Shown: piece after piece, positions 43,059-52,594 of the stretch
How the letters are laid out: every line of letters starts with the position of its first letter
Position numbering within the stretch: position 1 is the first letter of the stretch
NCBI RefSeq assembly: GCF_013423485.1
Contig: NZ_JABFFR010000015.1
Location: forward strand, 1-64,000
DNA from: Azospirillum oleiclasticum
GTDB taxonomy: Bacteria > Pseudomonadota > Alphaproteobacteria > Azospirillales > Azospirillaceae
Length of the DNA stretch: 64,000 nucleotides
Reading direction: 5' to 3'
Translations under genes and position numbers: made by a program
The notes under the pieces: model-generated
Databases searched by the model: none
Seen by the model: the letters and a program-made list of their open reading frames with translations, nothing else
What the model was told of the DNA's origin: nothing

Positions 43059-43823
43059 ATGAAGCTGCCGCCATTCGCCAGCCTCCGCGCCTTCGAGGCG
43101 GTGGCGCGCCACAGGAGCGTTCGACGGGCGGCCGAGGAGCTCGGCCTCGACCACACGGTGGTCAGCCGGCATTTGAAGACGCTCCAGGCCTTCGTCGACG
43201 TGCCCCGGCTGCAGACCTCGCGCCAGGGGGTGACGCTGCCCCCCGGCGGCGCCGACTATCAGGAGAAACGGTCGACCAGCCTGACCGTGTGGTGCATGCC
43301 AGGTTTCGCGCTCCGCTGACTGATGCCGAGGCTCGACGCCTTCCGCAGCCTGCATCCGGCGATCGAGATCACCCTGCGGCCGACCGATGGGCAGCCTGAC
43401 CTGCTCGCCTTCGAGGCCGACGCGGCGATCGGCTACGATTCGCTGAAGCGCGTCGGGGTGCAGCAGGCGATGCTGGCGAACCCGCGCGTGTTCCCGGTGG
43501 CCAAGCCGGCCGACCTGATCGCGGCACCGCTGATCCACGAGGAGAGCCACGATCAATGGCTGGCGTCGTTCGCCACCGCGGGGGTCGACGCACCAGCCCG
43601 GCTGGGCGGCCCGCGGCTGTGGCATGCCCATCTCGCCATCGAGGCCGCCAAACTGGGGCAAGGCGTGGCGCTCGCCAACGACCTGATCGCCGGCAGGGAC
43701 CTCGCGACCGGAGAACTGGTCGAGATCGGCACCAGCAGCGTTGCCTTGTCGCCCTACGTCTTCTCCGCCAAACGCGGCCGCTGGAAGGAGCCGGCGGTGG
43801 AGCGCGCGAAGCGGCCGGGCTGA
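43059..43823 (+). pseudogene. LysR-family (GcvA-like) regulator broken by an in-frame stop and a deletion
   Basis: The frame encodes a LysR HTH (FASLRAFEAVARHRSVRRAA, LGLDHTVVSRHLKTLQ), reads into TVWCMPGFALR and meets TGA at 43317-43319, where relatives have Trp. It continues in the same frame as LMPRLDAFRSLHPAIEITLR and a nearly complete effector domain to 43823. Between the HTH and the effector domain (GGADYQEKRSTSLTVW) roughly 20 residues of the linker helix seem to be missing. Both defects point to a decayed gene. It lies 66 bases after gabD and may once have controlled it. Confidence 0.8.
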
Positions 43824-43856
43824 CCTCGCACCTCATGCTTTTCTTCCCTTGATAGC

Positions 43857-43882
43857 GGCGCCCGTAGGGACGCGGCCTTTTC
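43857..43882. terminator. Weak stem-loop between the LysR pseudogene and aapM
   Basis: GCGCCCGTAGGGACGC forms a short imperfect stem followed by GGCCTTTTC on the forward strand, between two convergent genes. A terminator for the forward transcript is possible; the stem has one or two mismatches. Confidence 0.3.
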
Positions 43883-43902
43883 GATGCCGCCCCCTCCGGC
43901 CC

Positions 43903-45024
43903 TCACCGTCCGCGAGGGTTGCCGAAACCGTCCTCCAGCCGGCGGCTGTATGTCGACATCGACCAGCAGAAGACGAAGAAGATGGCGGAGACCGCCAGGA
44001 ACATCTCGAAGCCGAAGGCCTGCCAGACCGGGTCGACGATGGCGGCCTTGCCGGCGTTCAGCAGGTCGAAGACACCGATCACCAGCACCAGCGAGGTGTC
44101 CTTGAACAGGCTGATGAAGGTGTTGACCAGCGGCGGGATCACCCGCCGCAGCGCCTGGGGCAGGATCACCAGAACGGTGGCGCGCCAATAGCCGAGGCCG
44201 AGCGCCATAGCCGCCTCGTGCTGGCCCCGCGGGACACTTTGCAGGCCGCCGCGCACCACCTCGGCGAGGTAGGCGCTGGCATACATCGAGAACGCTACCA
44301 GCGCGCGGACCAGCTTGTCGACGGTCAACCCGCTCGGCAGGAACAGCGGCAGCAGGAACGACGCCATGAACAGCATGCTGACCAGCGGCACGCCGCGGAT
44401 CAGCTCGATGTAGCCGACGCACAGCCAGCGGATGACCGGCAGGTCCTCCGCCCGGCGGCCGAGCGCCAGCAGCACGCCGAGCGGAAAGGCGATGGCGATC
44501 CCGAAGACCGCCAACAGCAGCGTGACCGGCAGCCCGCCCCAGCGCTCCTGGCTGACATGGGGCAGGCCGAGCACGCCGCCCCACATCAGCACGGCGATCG
44601 TCGTCAGCCCGGCCAGCCAGCCAACCATCAGCCATCGGGCCGCCAGCCAGCGGGTCCAGCTGCGCCGGAAACCGCTGGCGACGCACAGCACCACCAGGAC
44701 AATGCAGGCGAGCGCCGGGCGCCACTGCTCCTCGTACGGATAGGTCGCGAACAGCAGGAAGCGATGCTTCTCGGCGACCACCGCCCAGCAGGCGCCGGCG
44801 CCCGGTGCCCGGCACAGCGCGGCATCACCGGGCGGGGTCGACCACACGGCGCGCAGCACCGCCCAGTCGGCGAGCCATGCGCCCAGCGCCGCGACCAGGA
44901 CGGCGACCATCACCGTGGTGACGGTGCCGGCGGCGGAGTCGAAGCAGGCGGCGCGGAGCCGGACCAGCATCCCCTGGCCCAAGGAGGTGGGCGGCGGTGC
45001 CGGCAGAACCAGTGTCTTGGTCAT
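43903..45024 (-). CDS. aapM: General L-amino acid ABC transporter permease, AapM type
   Basis: The 373-residue permease has an N-terminal helix (~38-60), helices near 105-150, and the transport domain from ~165: LLLAVFGIAIAFPLGVLLAL, RGVPLVSMLFMASFLLPLF, and the cytoplasmic EAA-type loop EAAMALGLGYWRATVLVILPQALRRVIPP read here as EAAMALGLG...LPQALRRVIPP. Length and the large insert of extra helices before the transport domain are typical of AapM rather than HisM/GlnP. It follows aapQ by three bases. With AapJ, AapQ and AapP it would import a broad range of amino acids. Confidence 0.9.
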   Translation of the reverse strand: MTKTLVLPAPPPTSLGQGMLVRLRAACFDSAAGTVTTVMVAVLVAALGAWLADWAVLRAVWSTPPGDAALCRAPGAGACWAVVAEKHRFLLFATYPYEEQWRPALACIVLVVLCVASGFRRSWTRWLAARWLMVGWLAGLTTIAVLMWGGVLGLPHVSQERWGGLPVTLLLAVFGIAIAFPLGVLLALGRRAEDLPVIRWLCVGYIELIRGVPLVSMLFMASFLLPLFLPSGLTVDKLVRALVAFSMYASAYLAEVVRGGLQSVPRGQHEAAMALGLGYWRATVLVILPQALRRVIPPLVNTFISLFKDTSLVLVIGVFDLLNAGKAAIVDPVWQAFGFEMFLAVSAIFFVFCWSMSTYSRRLEDGFGNPRGR

Positions 45025-45027
45025 GGC

Positions 45028-46203
45028 TTAGCGCTCCACCAGCTTCATGCGGCTGTTGAACCAGTTCATCAGGAGGGAGATCGAGACGCTGACGGCGAGG
45101 AACGCCGCCATGATCAGGCCGATGCACTCGATGGCCTGGCCGGTGTCGGTGATGATGCTGTTGATCACGGTGACGAGGTCCGGATAGCCGATGATGATGG
45201 CGAGCGACGAGGATTTCGTCAGGTTGAGGTACTGGTTGGTGGTCGCCGGGATGATCAGCCGCAACGCCTGCGGGATCACGACCAGTCGCAGGATGCGCCG
45301 GCGGTCCAGGCCGAGCGCGACGCCGGCCTCCCACTGCCCGGGCGACACCGCCAGGATGCCGCCGCGCACGATCTCGGCGATGAAGGCGGCGAAGTAGACG
45401 ACCAGCCCGAGGGTGAGCGCGGTCAGCTCGGGCGAGATCGTGGTGCCGCCGGCAAAGTTGAAGCCCTTGAGCTGCGGCAGCGTCACCGTCGGCCACGCCC
45501 CCTGGACGGCGAGCGCGCAGGCCGGCAGGCCGAGCAGGAGTCCGGCCGCCCAGGGCCACACCAGCGGCCGCCGCCCGCTCCACCGCTGGCGGCGGGCCGC
45601 GAGGCGGTGCAGGGCGAACGCCAGCCCCGCCGCCACGCCGACGGCGGCGAGCAACGGCAGCCAGCCACCCGGCATCCCGACCGCGGGCAGCACCAGGCCG
45701 CGGTTCGACAGGAACGCCGTCCCGCCGAGCGAGATCGCCGAGCGCGCGGCCGGCAACCCCTGCAGCAGCGCGTACCACAGCAGGAGATGGACGGTGATCG
45801 GCACGTTGCGCGCCAGCTCGATGTAGAGGCCGGTCACCCGCGCCAGCGGCCAGTTGCGCGACAGCCGGGCGACGCCCACCACGGTGCCGAGGACGGTCGC
45901 CAGGACAATCCCCAACACGGTGACCAGCAGCGTGTTGAGCAGGCCGACCGCGACGGCGTGGAGGTTGGCGTCGCCCGGGGCGTAGGCGATCAGCGTCTCG
46001 GCGATCGGGATGCTGGCCGGCCGCTCCAGGAAGCCGAAACCGGAGCCGATCCGGCGCTCCTCCAGGTTGGACATGGTGTTGATGGCCAGCCAGGCCCCTC
46101 CCCCGGCCAGCACGGCGAGCGCCAGCCCCTGCCAGAGGATCGCCCGCGCCTTCCGGCCGGAAGGCCGCCAACGGTGGGATGGAAGTGCCTGGGTCCCGGA
46201 CAT
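45028..46203 (-). CDS. aapQ: General L-amino acid ABC transporter permease, AapQ type
   Basis: A 391-residue permease with N-terminal helix (~18-40), the AapQ phrase ASIPIAETLIAYAPGDANLH, several helices through ~200-245, then FAAFIAEIVRGGILAVSPGQ and the coupling loop EAGVALGLDRRRILRLVVIP. The start matches the family; it lies 53 bases after aapJ. It pairs with AapM in the inner membrane. No defects are visible. Confidence 0.9.
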   Translation of the reverse strand: MSGTQALPSHRWRPSGRKARAILWQGLALAVLAGGGAWLAINTMSNLEERRIGSGFGFLERPASIPIAETLIAYAPGDANLHAVAVGLLNTLLVTVLGIVLATVLGTVVGVARLSRNWPLARVTGLYIELARNVPITVHLLLWYALLQGLPAARSAISLGGTAFLSNRGLVLPAVGMPGGWLPLLAAVGVAAGLAFALHRLAARRQRWSGRRPLVWPWAAGLLLGLPACALAVQGAWPTVTLPQLKGFNFAGGTTISPELTALTLGLVVYFAAFIAEIVRGGILAVSPGQWEAGVALGLDRRRILRLVVIPQALRLIIPATTNQYLNLTKSSSLAIIIGYPDLVTVINSIITDTGQAIECIGLIMAAFLAVSVSISLLMNWFNSRMKLVER

Positions 46204-46256
46204 GCGCCGCCTCGGTCAGATGGAACGAAGATAAGCCAGAGCACCTGGGCTGCCGG

Positions 46257-47288
46257 TCAGTTGAACGGCGGCGAGTAGAGCAGCCCGCCCTTGGCGGCGA
46301 CGTTGTTCAGCCCGCGCGGCATCTTGACCAGCGACTTGGCGCCGAAATGGCGGTCGTAGATCTCGCCGTAGTTCCCCACGGATTCGACGATCTTGACCAC
46401 CCAGTCCTTCTGGACGCCGAGCAGGCCGCCGAGATTGTCGTCGCTTCCCAGCATGCGCCGGACGGTGACGTCGGTCGAGCTTGCCGCGATCTCGCGCACG
46501 TTGGCCTGATTGATGCCCCGGTTCTCCGCCTCGACCAGTGCGTTATGCACCCAGCGCACCACGGTGAACCATTCCCAATCGCCGCGCGCGACGTACAGCG
46601 AGTACGGATCGTTCGACATCAACTGCTCCAGCACGACGAAGTCGGCCGGGTTGGGCGCCATGGTGACCTGGGCGCCGGCAAGATCGGCGGCACCGGCAAT
46701 GGCGGCGTCGCAGCGGCCCGACAGGAAGGCGCGGAAGGTGTCCTGGAAGCGTTCGAGCTGGACCACCTTGTAGTCCGCACCCCTGCTCTTCATCGTATCG
46801 GCAAGGTTCTGTAGCGCGGTGTTGCCCTGACTGATGCAGAAGGTCGCCCCCTTGAGGTCGTCGATCGTCGTCACCTTGGAATCGCGCCGCACGATGAAAC
46901 CGGCGCCGGTGTGGAAGTTGGCCGCGACCGAGATCACGCCGAGCGAGGCGTCGCGCGTCAGGTTGACGACGCTGTCGCGCGCAAGCAGATCGACCTCGCC
47001 GCTCTGCAGCGCGGTGAAGCGCTGCTGCAAGGTCAGCGGCACGAAGCTGACGCGCTTGGGATCCCCCAGCACCGCCGCGGCGACGGCGCGGCAGTAGTCG
47101 ACGTCGAGACCGCTCCACTCCCCCTTGTCGTCCAAGCGGGAGAAGGTCGGAATCGAACCGCCGACTCCGCAGCGCAGGTTGTTCTGCGCCTTCACCCGGT
47201 CGAACACCGGCCCGGCCTGGGCCGGCGTTCCGGTGATCGCCAATCCCGCAGCCAGCAGGCCGGAAATGATGAGCGTGCGTCCCCACAT
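46257..47288 (-). CDS. aapJ: General L-amino acid ABC transporter substrate-binding protein, AapJ type
   Basis: The 343-residue periplasmic protein has a signal peptide (LIISGLLAAGLAITGTPAQA) and the family landmarks LRCGVGGSIPTFSRLDDKGE, GLDVDYCRAVAAAVLGD, LLARDSVVNLTRDASLG and SNDPYSLYVARGD. The ATG at 47288 has GGAGG six bases before it; an ATG at 47300 would add four residues. It is divergent from the RpiR regulator, with a long inverted repeat between. The matching ATPase gene lies on the other side of that regulator rather than in the same operon, which is unusual. Confidence 0.92.
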   Translation of the reverse strand: MWGRTLIISGLLAAGLAITGTPAQAGPVFDRVKAQNNLRCGVGGSIPTFSRLDDKGEWSGLDVDYCRAVAAAVLGDPKRVSFVPLTLQQRFTALQSGEVDLLARDSVVNLTRDASLGVISVAANFHTGAGFIVRRDSKVTTIDDLKGATFCISQGNTALQNLADTMKSRGADYKVVQLERFQDTFRAFLSGRCDAAIAGAADLAGAQVTMAPNPADFVVLEQLMSNDPYSLYVARGDWEWFTVVRWVHNALVEAENRGINQANVREIAASSTDVTVRRMLGSDDNLGGLLGVQKDWVVKIVESVGNYGEIYDRHFGAKSLVKMPRGLNNVAAKGGLLYSPPFN

Positions 47289-47366
47289 AGGAGCCTCCAT
47301 CGATTTTTCTTGGGAATGCGACCGCACCGGCCGGCAGTGCGCCCCCCGGATCGTTCGCGCCCAAAA

Positions 47367-47411
47367 TGGATCATATGTTTCTGATTGCGTCAACATGAAC
47401 TTTATGATCCA
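47367..47411. promoter_or_regulatory. Nested inverted repeat between aapJ and the RpiR gene
   Basis: TGGATCATA (47367-47375) and TATGATCCA (47403-47411) are perfect 9-bp arms. Inside them ATGTT (47374-47378) and AACAT (47392-47396) form a second dyad. The region is distinctly AT-rich and lies in the 174-base divergent gap, so it is the likely RpiR operator controlling both sides. Confidence 0.6.
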
Positions 47412-47462
47412 CTATGACGGTGCCGCGACGGATGGGGCGTTGCGGGCGGGGAGTGGCGATCG

Positions 47463-48335
47463 ATGGCGAAGCGGAATGTGGCGGAGATCGAGCGGGAGCT
47501 GCGGGACCTGCTGCCCAAGGTGCGCGGGCATGTCGGCCAGGCGATCCAGTTCGTGATCGCCCATGGCGACGAGGTGCCGGTGCGCTCGATGCGCGAGCTG
47601 GCGAAGCGCGCCGGGGTGCCGCCGGTCACCCTGGTGCGGATCGCCCAGAAGGTCGGTTTCGAGGGATTCGACGAGTTCCGCGATTCGTATGTCGAGGCCT
47701 ACATGGCCGGCACCCACCGCAACCGCAGCCAAGCCGCCGAGCTGATCTCGCTCGCAAGCGCCGAGGGCGCGCTCGGCTTCGCCGCCAAGTTCGCGGAGCG
47801 CGAGCTGGAGATCCAGCGCCACACCGTGGCCGGCCTGGACAGCGCCCGGCTGGAGGCGGCCACCGCCGACATCGTGGCGGCCGACCGGGTGTTCGTCTCC
47901 GGACGGCGCACCATGTTCGGCCCCGCCCATTCGATCGCCTATTCGCTGCGCAAGGCCAAGCCCGCCACCCATCTGCTCGACGTCGGCGGCGGCATGGGGC
48001 TGGAGCTGACCGACCTGTCGCCGCGGGACCTCTTCATCGGTCTGTCGTTCCACCCCTACAGCCGCATCGTCCGCAGCTTCGCGCAGTCCGCCCGCTCCCA
48101 GGGTGCCAAGGTGATCGCCATCACCGACAGCGAGACCTCGCCGATCGGCGCGCTGGCCGACCACACCTTTCTCAGCCTGGTGAGGGGCTATTCCTTCCCC
48201 GATTCCGTGGCCGGCGCCCAGATGCTCGGCAGCATCCTGGTCGGCCTCGCCGTTGCCACCATGGGCCAGGCCGGACTCGACCGCATCACGGCCAACGACA
48301 TCGAAATGAAGAATTCCGGCGAGCTGCTCGGCTGA
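47463..48335 (+). CDS. RpiR-family regulator with SIS domain
   Basis: The 290-residue protein has an N-terminal HTH of the RpiR type (~30-80: MRELAKRAGVPPVTLVRIAQ, VGFEGFDEFRDSYVEAY) and a C-terminal SIS domain (~125-260: AADRVFVSGRRTMFGPAHSI, GLSFHPYSRIVRSFAQSARS, GAKVIAITDSETSPIGALAD). SIS domains bind phosphosugars, but RpiR members beside amino-acid genes are known. It sits between aapJ and aapP, so it probably regulates the transporter through the nested palindrome before its start. Confidence 0.88.
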   Translation: MAKRNVAEIERELRDLLPKVRGHVGQAIQFVIAHGDEVPVRSMRELAKRAGVPPVTLVRIAQKVGFEGFDEFRDSYVEAYMAGTHRNRSQAAELISLASAEGALGFAAKFAERELEIQRHTVAGLDSARLEAATADIVAADRVFVSGRRTMFGPAHSIAYSLRKAKPATHLLDVGGGMGLELTDLSPRDLFIGLSFHPYSRIVRSFAQSARSQGAKVIAITDSETSPIGALADHTFLSLVRGYSFPDSVAGAQMLGSILVGLAVATMGQAGLDRITANDIEMKNSGELLG

Positions 48336-48362
48336 GCACCGCCCCGAAATCCAGGAACCACC

Positions 48363-49142
48363 ATGACGTCCTCCACCATGGCCGATCCGGCCCAGACACC
48401 AGCGGCCCCGCCCCCGGCCGTCGAGTTCCACAGGGTCAACAAATGGTACGGCACCTTCCAGGTGCTGCGTGACGTGAACCTGACGGTGCGCCAGGGCGAG
48501 CGGATCGTGGTCTGTGGCCCGTCCGGTTCCGGCAAGTCGACGCTGATCCGCTGCATCAACCGGCTGGAGGAGCACCATGAGGGCCGCATTGTGGTCGACG
48601 GCATCGAGCTGACCGCGGAGCTGCGCAACATCGAGGCGGTGCGGCGCGACGTCGGCATGGTGTTCCAACAGTTCAACCTGTTTCCCCACCTGACAGTGCT
48701 GGAGAACTGCACCCTGGCCCCGGTGTGGGTCAGGAGGATGCCGCGGGCCGAAGCCGAGCGGCTGGCCATGCGCTACCTGGAGCGGGTCCGCATCCCGGAG
48801 CAGGCGCACAAGTATCCCGGCCAGCTCTCCGGCGGGCAGCAGCAGCGGGTGGCGATCGCCCGATCTCTGTGCATGAGCCCGCGGATCATGCTGTTCGACG
48901 AGCCGACCTCCGCGCTCGATCCCGAGATGGTCAAGGAGGTACTCGACACCATGGTTTCGCTCGCCGAGGACGGCATGACCATGCTCTGCGTGACCCACGA
49001 GATGGGCTTCGCCCGCGAGATCGCCGACCGGGTGGTCTTCGCCGATGGCGGCGAGATCGTCGAGGTTGCCACCCCGGCCGAGTTCTTCGGCAACCCCCGG
49101 CATGAGCGCACCCGTGCGTTCCTTGGGCAGATCCTGCACTAG
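48363..49142 (+). CDS. aapP: General L-amino acid ABC transporter ATP-binding protein, AapP type
   Basis: The 259-residue ATPase has Walker [12 protein letters not shown]-loop [16 protein letters not shown], signature [19 protein letters not shown], Walker [15 protein letters not shown] and His in VTHEMGFA. It matches polar amino acid transporter ATPases. It is transcribed with the RpiR gene (27-base gap), away from aapJQM. It should energise AapQM. N-terminal residues 1-20 are Pro/Ala-rich and variable. Confidence 0.92.
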   Translation: MTSSTMADPAQTPAAPPPAVEFHRVNKWYGTFQVLRDVNLTVRQGERIVVCGPSGSGKSTLIRCINRLEEHHEGRIVVDGIELTAELRNIEAVRRDVGMVFQQFNLFPHLTVLENCTLAPVWVRRMPRAEAERLAMRYLERVRIPEQAHKYPGQLSGGQQQRVAIARSLCMSPRIMLFDEPTSALDPEMVKEVLDTMVSLAEDGMTMLCVTHEMGFAREIADRVVFADGGEIVEVATPAEFFGNPRHERTRAFLGQILH

Positions 49143-49272
49143 CCGGACGTTTCGTCACGATGCGACGCCAGCGCTCGTCCCGCATGGGGGGAGCGGACGG
49201 GGAAGACATGCCCGCGGCCACCGGAACCACCGGGCCGACACGCGGGTCGAGCTTGGAAGGTGCTTGTCCCTC

Positions 49273-50918
49273 ATGCCCATGATCCGTTCAATCACACACA
49301 AGCTGCTCGCCTGTTTCGCCCTGGTCGCCGCCGCCACCGTGGTGACGGCGCTGCTGCTGCACGTCCTGCTGACCGTGTTGGAGGGCGACCAGCGCGCCTC
49401 GGCCGACAGCCGCGAGGCGCTCACCGTGCTGGAGGGCATCGCCGGTGCCATCATTGTCCAGGACGGCGCGGTCGGCCGCTACATCCTGTCGCTCGACGCC
49501 GCAACCCTGGAGCCGTTCCGCGGCAGCGGGCTGGACTCCTACACGCGATCGGTCGGGCAGCTCCGCACGCTCAAGGCCGGGGACACCGCCCAGCTCGGCC
49601 GGATTGCGGCACTCGACGGCGCGGTCGGGGCGTGGCGGGAAGCGGCACGGGACGACGTCAAGCGCATGACGGTGACCGAGGCCAGCCGCAAGGCGATGGC
49701 CGTGGTGCGCGAACTGCTCGCCGAGATCCGCCGGGTCGAGCGCGAGACCGTCGCCACCCGTTCGGCAGCGATCGACACCGCCTTCGCGGCAACCTCCCGT
49801 GCCGCCATGGCGGGATCGGCGCTGGCCCTGGTGGTCGCCATCGGCGCCTGGGTGTTCGCCGCCCGCCATCTCGCCCGACCGCTGGTGCGCCTGACCGGGA
49901 CCATGCGCCGGCTTGCCGAGGGCGAGCTCGACACCGCGGTGCCCGACACCGGCCGGCGCGACGAGATCGGCGCCATGGCCCGTGCGCTGGAGGTGTTCAA
50001 GGCCAATGCGGTCGAACGCGGCCGGCTGGAAGCCGGGCGCGCAGCGGCCGAGCGCCACCGCGCCGAGGAGAAGGCGGCGCTGCTGCGCGGCCTCGCCACC
50101 CGCTTCCAGAACAGCGTCGGCCAGGCGGTGGCCGAGCTGATCGGCAGCGCCGAAACCATGCGCGGCGGAGCCGCCGACCTGATCGAGCTGGTCACGCGCA
50201 CCGACGGCCAAGCCGGGGCCATCGCCCGTTCGGCCGACGCGGTGTCCGCCCACATGCAGGTGGTGGCAGGCGGCGCCGAGGAGCTGGCTGCCTCCATCGC
50301 CGAGGTAGACACCCAGATCGCCCGCGCCGCCGGCGCCAGCGACGACGCTCCTCCCGTGCCGAGGCCGCCGACCACACCGCGCGGAACCTGGCCCTGGTGG
50401 CCGAACAGATCGGCGAGCTGACCGCGCTGATCGAGCGCATCGCCGGGCAGACCAGCCTGCTGGCGCTCAACGCCACGATCGAGGCCGCGCGGGCCGGGGC
50501 GGCCGGACGCGGCTTCGCCGTCGTCGCCTCCGAGGTCAAGCAGCTCGCCACCCAGACCGGCCAGGCCACCGAGGCGATCAGCGCCCGCGTCGCCGAAGTG
50601 CGCAACGCCGCCGACGCCACCGTCCACACGCTGCGCGCCATCGGAACCAGCGTCTCCGGCCTGCGCGGCGCGGTGGCGACGGCGGCGCAGGGGATGGGCC
50701 AGCAGCGGGCGGCGACGCACGAGATCGCCCGCTCCGTCCAGGGCGCCGCGGAGGGCACCCGCGACGTCTCGGCCTCGGCCGATGCGGCGCGCCACATCTC
50801 GGGCCAGGCCCGGCAGGCGGCGGAGCGCACCGCCGGGGCGGCCACCCGCCTCTCCGGGCTGGCCGGACAACTCAACCACGCCATCGACGAATTCCTCGGC
50901 GGCATCGAGGCCGCCTAG
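49273..50918 (+). pseudogene. Methyl-accepting chemotaxis protein interrupted by a frameshift
   Basis: From the ATG at 49273 the first frame gives TM1 (~10-35), a ~140-residue periplasmic domain, TM2 (~180-200) and HAMP ([20 protein letters not shown]). It then passes into out-of-frame sequence near 50345-50370 and stops at 50421. The other frame continues without gap from [20 protein letters not shown] through the signalling tip [20 protein letters not shown] and [16 protein letters not shown] to 50918. A one-base change would restore a ~548-residue receptor. It follows the amino-acid transporter genes, so it may once have sensed the imported amino acids. Confidence 0.82.
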
Positions 50919-50947
50919 GCCGCACACCAAGCAAGGAACAGAGGACG

Positions 50948-52354
50948 ATGCACGACAAGACCCCTAACAACGCGGCAGAGGAGCTGACGCGTCTGCGCGT
51001 CGACAGCGACACGCTGGACATCGACGCCGGCGGCTCGCTGACCATCGACGGGGTGGCGGCCGACACGCTGCTGCGGGAGTTCGGCTCGCCGCTGTACGTG
51101 ATCTCCGAGACGACGCTGCGGCGGAACATCCGCGACGTCTTCCGCGCCTTCGGCAGCCGCTGGCCGCAGCCGGTCAACGTCATGTACGCGATCAAGGCCA
51201 ACAACAACCTTGCGGTCCGGGCGATCGTTCATGCGGAAGGTGGCGGCGGCGACTGCTTCGGCGCCGGGGAACTGCACGCCACCTTCCTCGCCGGCGCCGA
51301 CCCGGCACTCATCGCCATGAACGGCAGCCTGAAGAGCGAGCAGGAGATCGGGGCGGCGTTCGACCGCGGCGTCACCATCAACATCGACGCCGAGGACGAG
51401 ATCGACAAGATCGCGGCGGCGGCCCGTACGCGTGGCGTACGGGCGCGGGTCAACCTGCGGCTCAAGGTGACCAACGACGCCTTCCGCACCGTGGGCAGCG
51501 ATTATTTCGGCGTCAGCGAGGCCGAAGGCCTGCACGACCGGATGGTCGCCAGCAAATGGGGCTTCTCGCTCGATGCCGCCGCGGCGCTGGTGCGGCGGAT
51601 GGCAGGAATGCCCGAGCTGCACCACGCCGGCTTCAGCTGGCACGTCGGCCGCTTCTCCAACCACCCGGAGCCGATCGGAATCCTGTACCGCACCCTGGGC
51701 GAGATGGTCGTCGCTCTCCACGCCCGCACCGGCTACTGGCCTGAGATCCTCGACATCGGTGGCGGAATTCCGCGGCGACGCGAGCCGGAAAGCCGCAGCG
51801 GAGCACTCAACCCGCTCGACCTTGACGGTTTCGCCGGGATCGTGTGCAGCGCGCTGCTGCGCGCGCTGGAGACGGCCGGACGGCCGATCCCCGCCCTGTG
51901 GATGGAGCCCGGCCGCTACATCATCGGCAACGCCGGCGTGCTTCTCGCGACGGTCGGGACGGTCAAGCGCGACCTCGGCCATGTCTGGGTCAACCTGGAT
52001 GCCAGCACCAATCAGCTCATGCGGATCGAGACCAGCGGCAGCCACTACCACGTCCTGCCGGCGACCGGGATGCGCCGGCCCTACGAGGAGGAGGCCAGCG
52101 TGGTTGGCGTCACCTGCATCCCCTCGGTGTTCGCCGCCTCCCGCCAGTTGCCGATCCTCGCTCCCGGTGATGCAGTCGCGATGCTCGACACCGGGATGTA
52201 CTCGGAGACGGCGTCGACCCAGTTCAACGGCCTGCCCCGCCCGGCAACCGTGCTGGTCAACCAGGGCACGGCCGAGCTGATCAAGCTGCGCGAGACGGTG
52301 GAGGACGTGTTCCGCCTGCACCGCATCCCCGACCGCCTGCGCTCCGCCGGCTGA
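50948..52354 (+). CDS. Fold-type III PLP decarboxylase (ornithine/lysine/diaminopimelate family)
   Basis: A 468-residue enzyme with an alanine-racemase-like barrel: PLYVISETTLRRNIRDVFRA, the PLP Lys in VMYAIKANNNLAVRA, the His/Ser loop HHAGFSWHVGRF, and the PLP phosphate site LDIGGGIPRRREPES. The C-terminal beta domain has WMEPGRYIIGNAGVLL and GDAVAMLDTGMYSETASTQF. The last phrase differs from the DTGAYGFSM of LysA, arguing against a biosynthetic diaminopimelate decarboxylase. Product amines could feed the aminotransferases and GabD upstream; this is inference. Confidence 0.82.
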   Translation: MHDKTPNNAAEELTRLRVDSDTLDIDAGGSLTIDGVAADTLLREFGSPLYVISETTLRRNIRDVFRAFGSRWPQPVNVMYAIKANNNLAVRAIVHAEGGGGDCFGAGELHATFLAGADPALIAMNGSLKSEQEIGAAFDRGVTINIDAEDEIDKIAAAARTRGVRARVNLRLKVTNDAFRTVGSDYFGVSEAEGLHDRMVASKWGFSLDAAAALVRRMAGMPELHHAGFSWHVGRFSNHPEPIGILYRTLGEMVVALHARTGYWPEILDIGGGIPRRREPESRSGALNPLDLDGFAGIVCSALLRALETAGRPIPALWMEPGRYIIGNAGVLLATVGTVKRDLGHVWVNLDASTNQLMRIETSGSHYHVLPATGMRRPYEEEASVVGVTCIPSVFAASRQLPILAPGDAVAMLDTGMYSETASTQFNGLPRPATVLVNQGTAELIKLRETVEDVFRLHRIPDRLRSAG

Positions 52355-52398
52355 GCGGATGCTGCTCAGACTTGGCATCACCAGAAAGTTGTGATGAG

Positions 52399-52412
52399 GG
52401 CGCTGTTGCAAA
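52399..52412. repeat. IS6-like terminal sequence
   Basis: GGCGCTGTTGCAAA resembles the 14-bp ends of IS6/IS26-type elements (GGCACTGTTGCAAA). It lies in the 240-base stretch 52355-52594 between the decarboxylase and the IS66 remnant, where no gene is seen apart from a short reverse fragment ending ALAEAVQFVTTRREFQAA (stop near 52458), possibly the end of a transposase. Confidence 0.35.
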
Positions 52413-52594
52413 GTCTGGACGAGGGTACCTGAAGCCGGTCGCCGGCATCACTGCCGGGGTCAAGCGGCCTGGAACTCGCGTCGCGTGGTGACGAACTGCA
52501 CGGCCTCGGCAAGCGCACAGGGGCCGAGGCCACAAGCGCGTTCGACGAGGCGGACCTCGCCGCGTACGTCGCGGGTGATGGGTAAGCTTCATCG

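Noticed and set aside
41763..43661. Reverse frame of 632 codons opposite gabD and the LysR pseudogene
   Set aside because: Antisense shadow without motifs.
43741..46278. Forward frame of 845 codons opposite aapM and aapQ
   Set aside because: Gln/Arg/His-rich shadow; the permease motifs are on the reverse strand.
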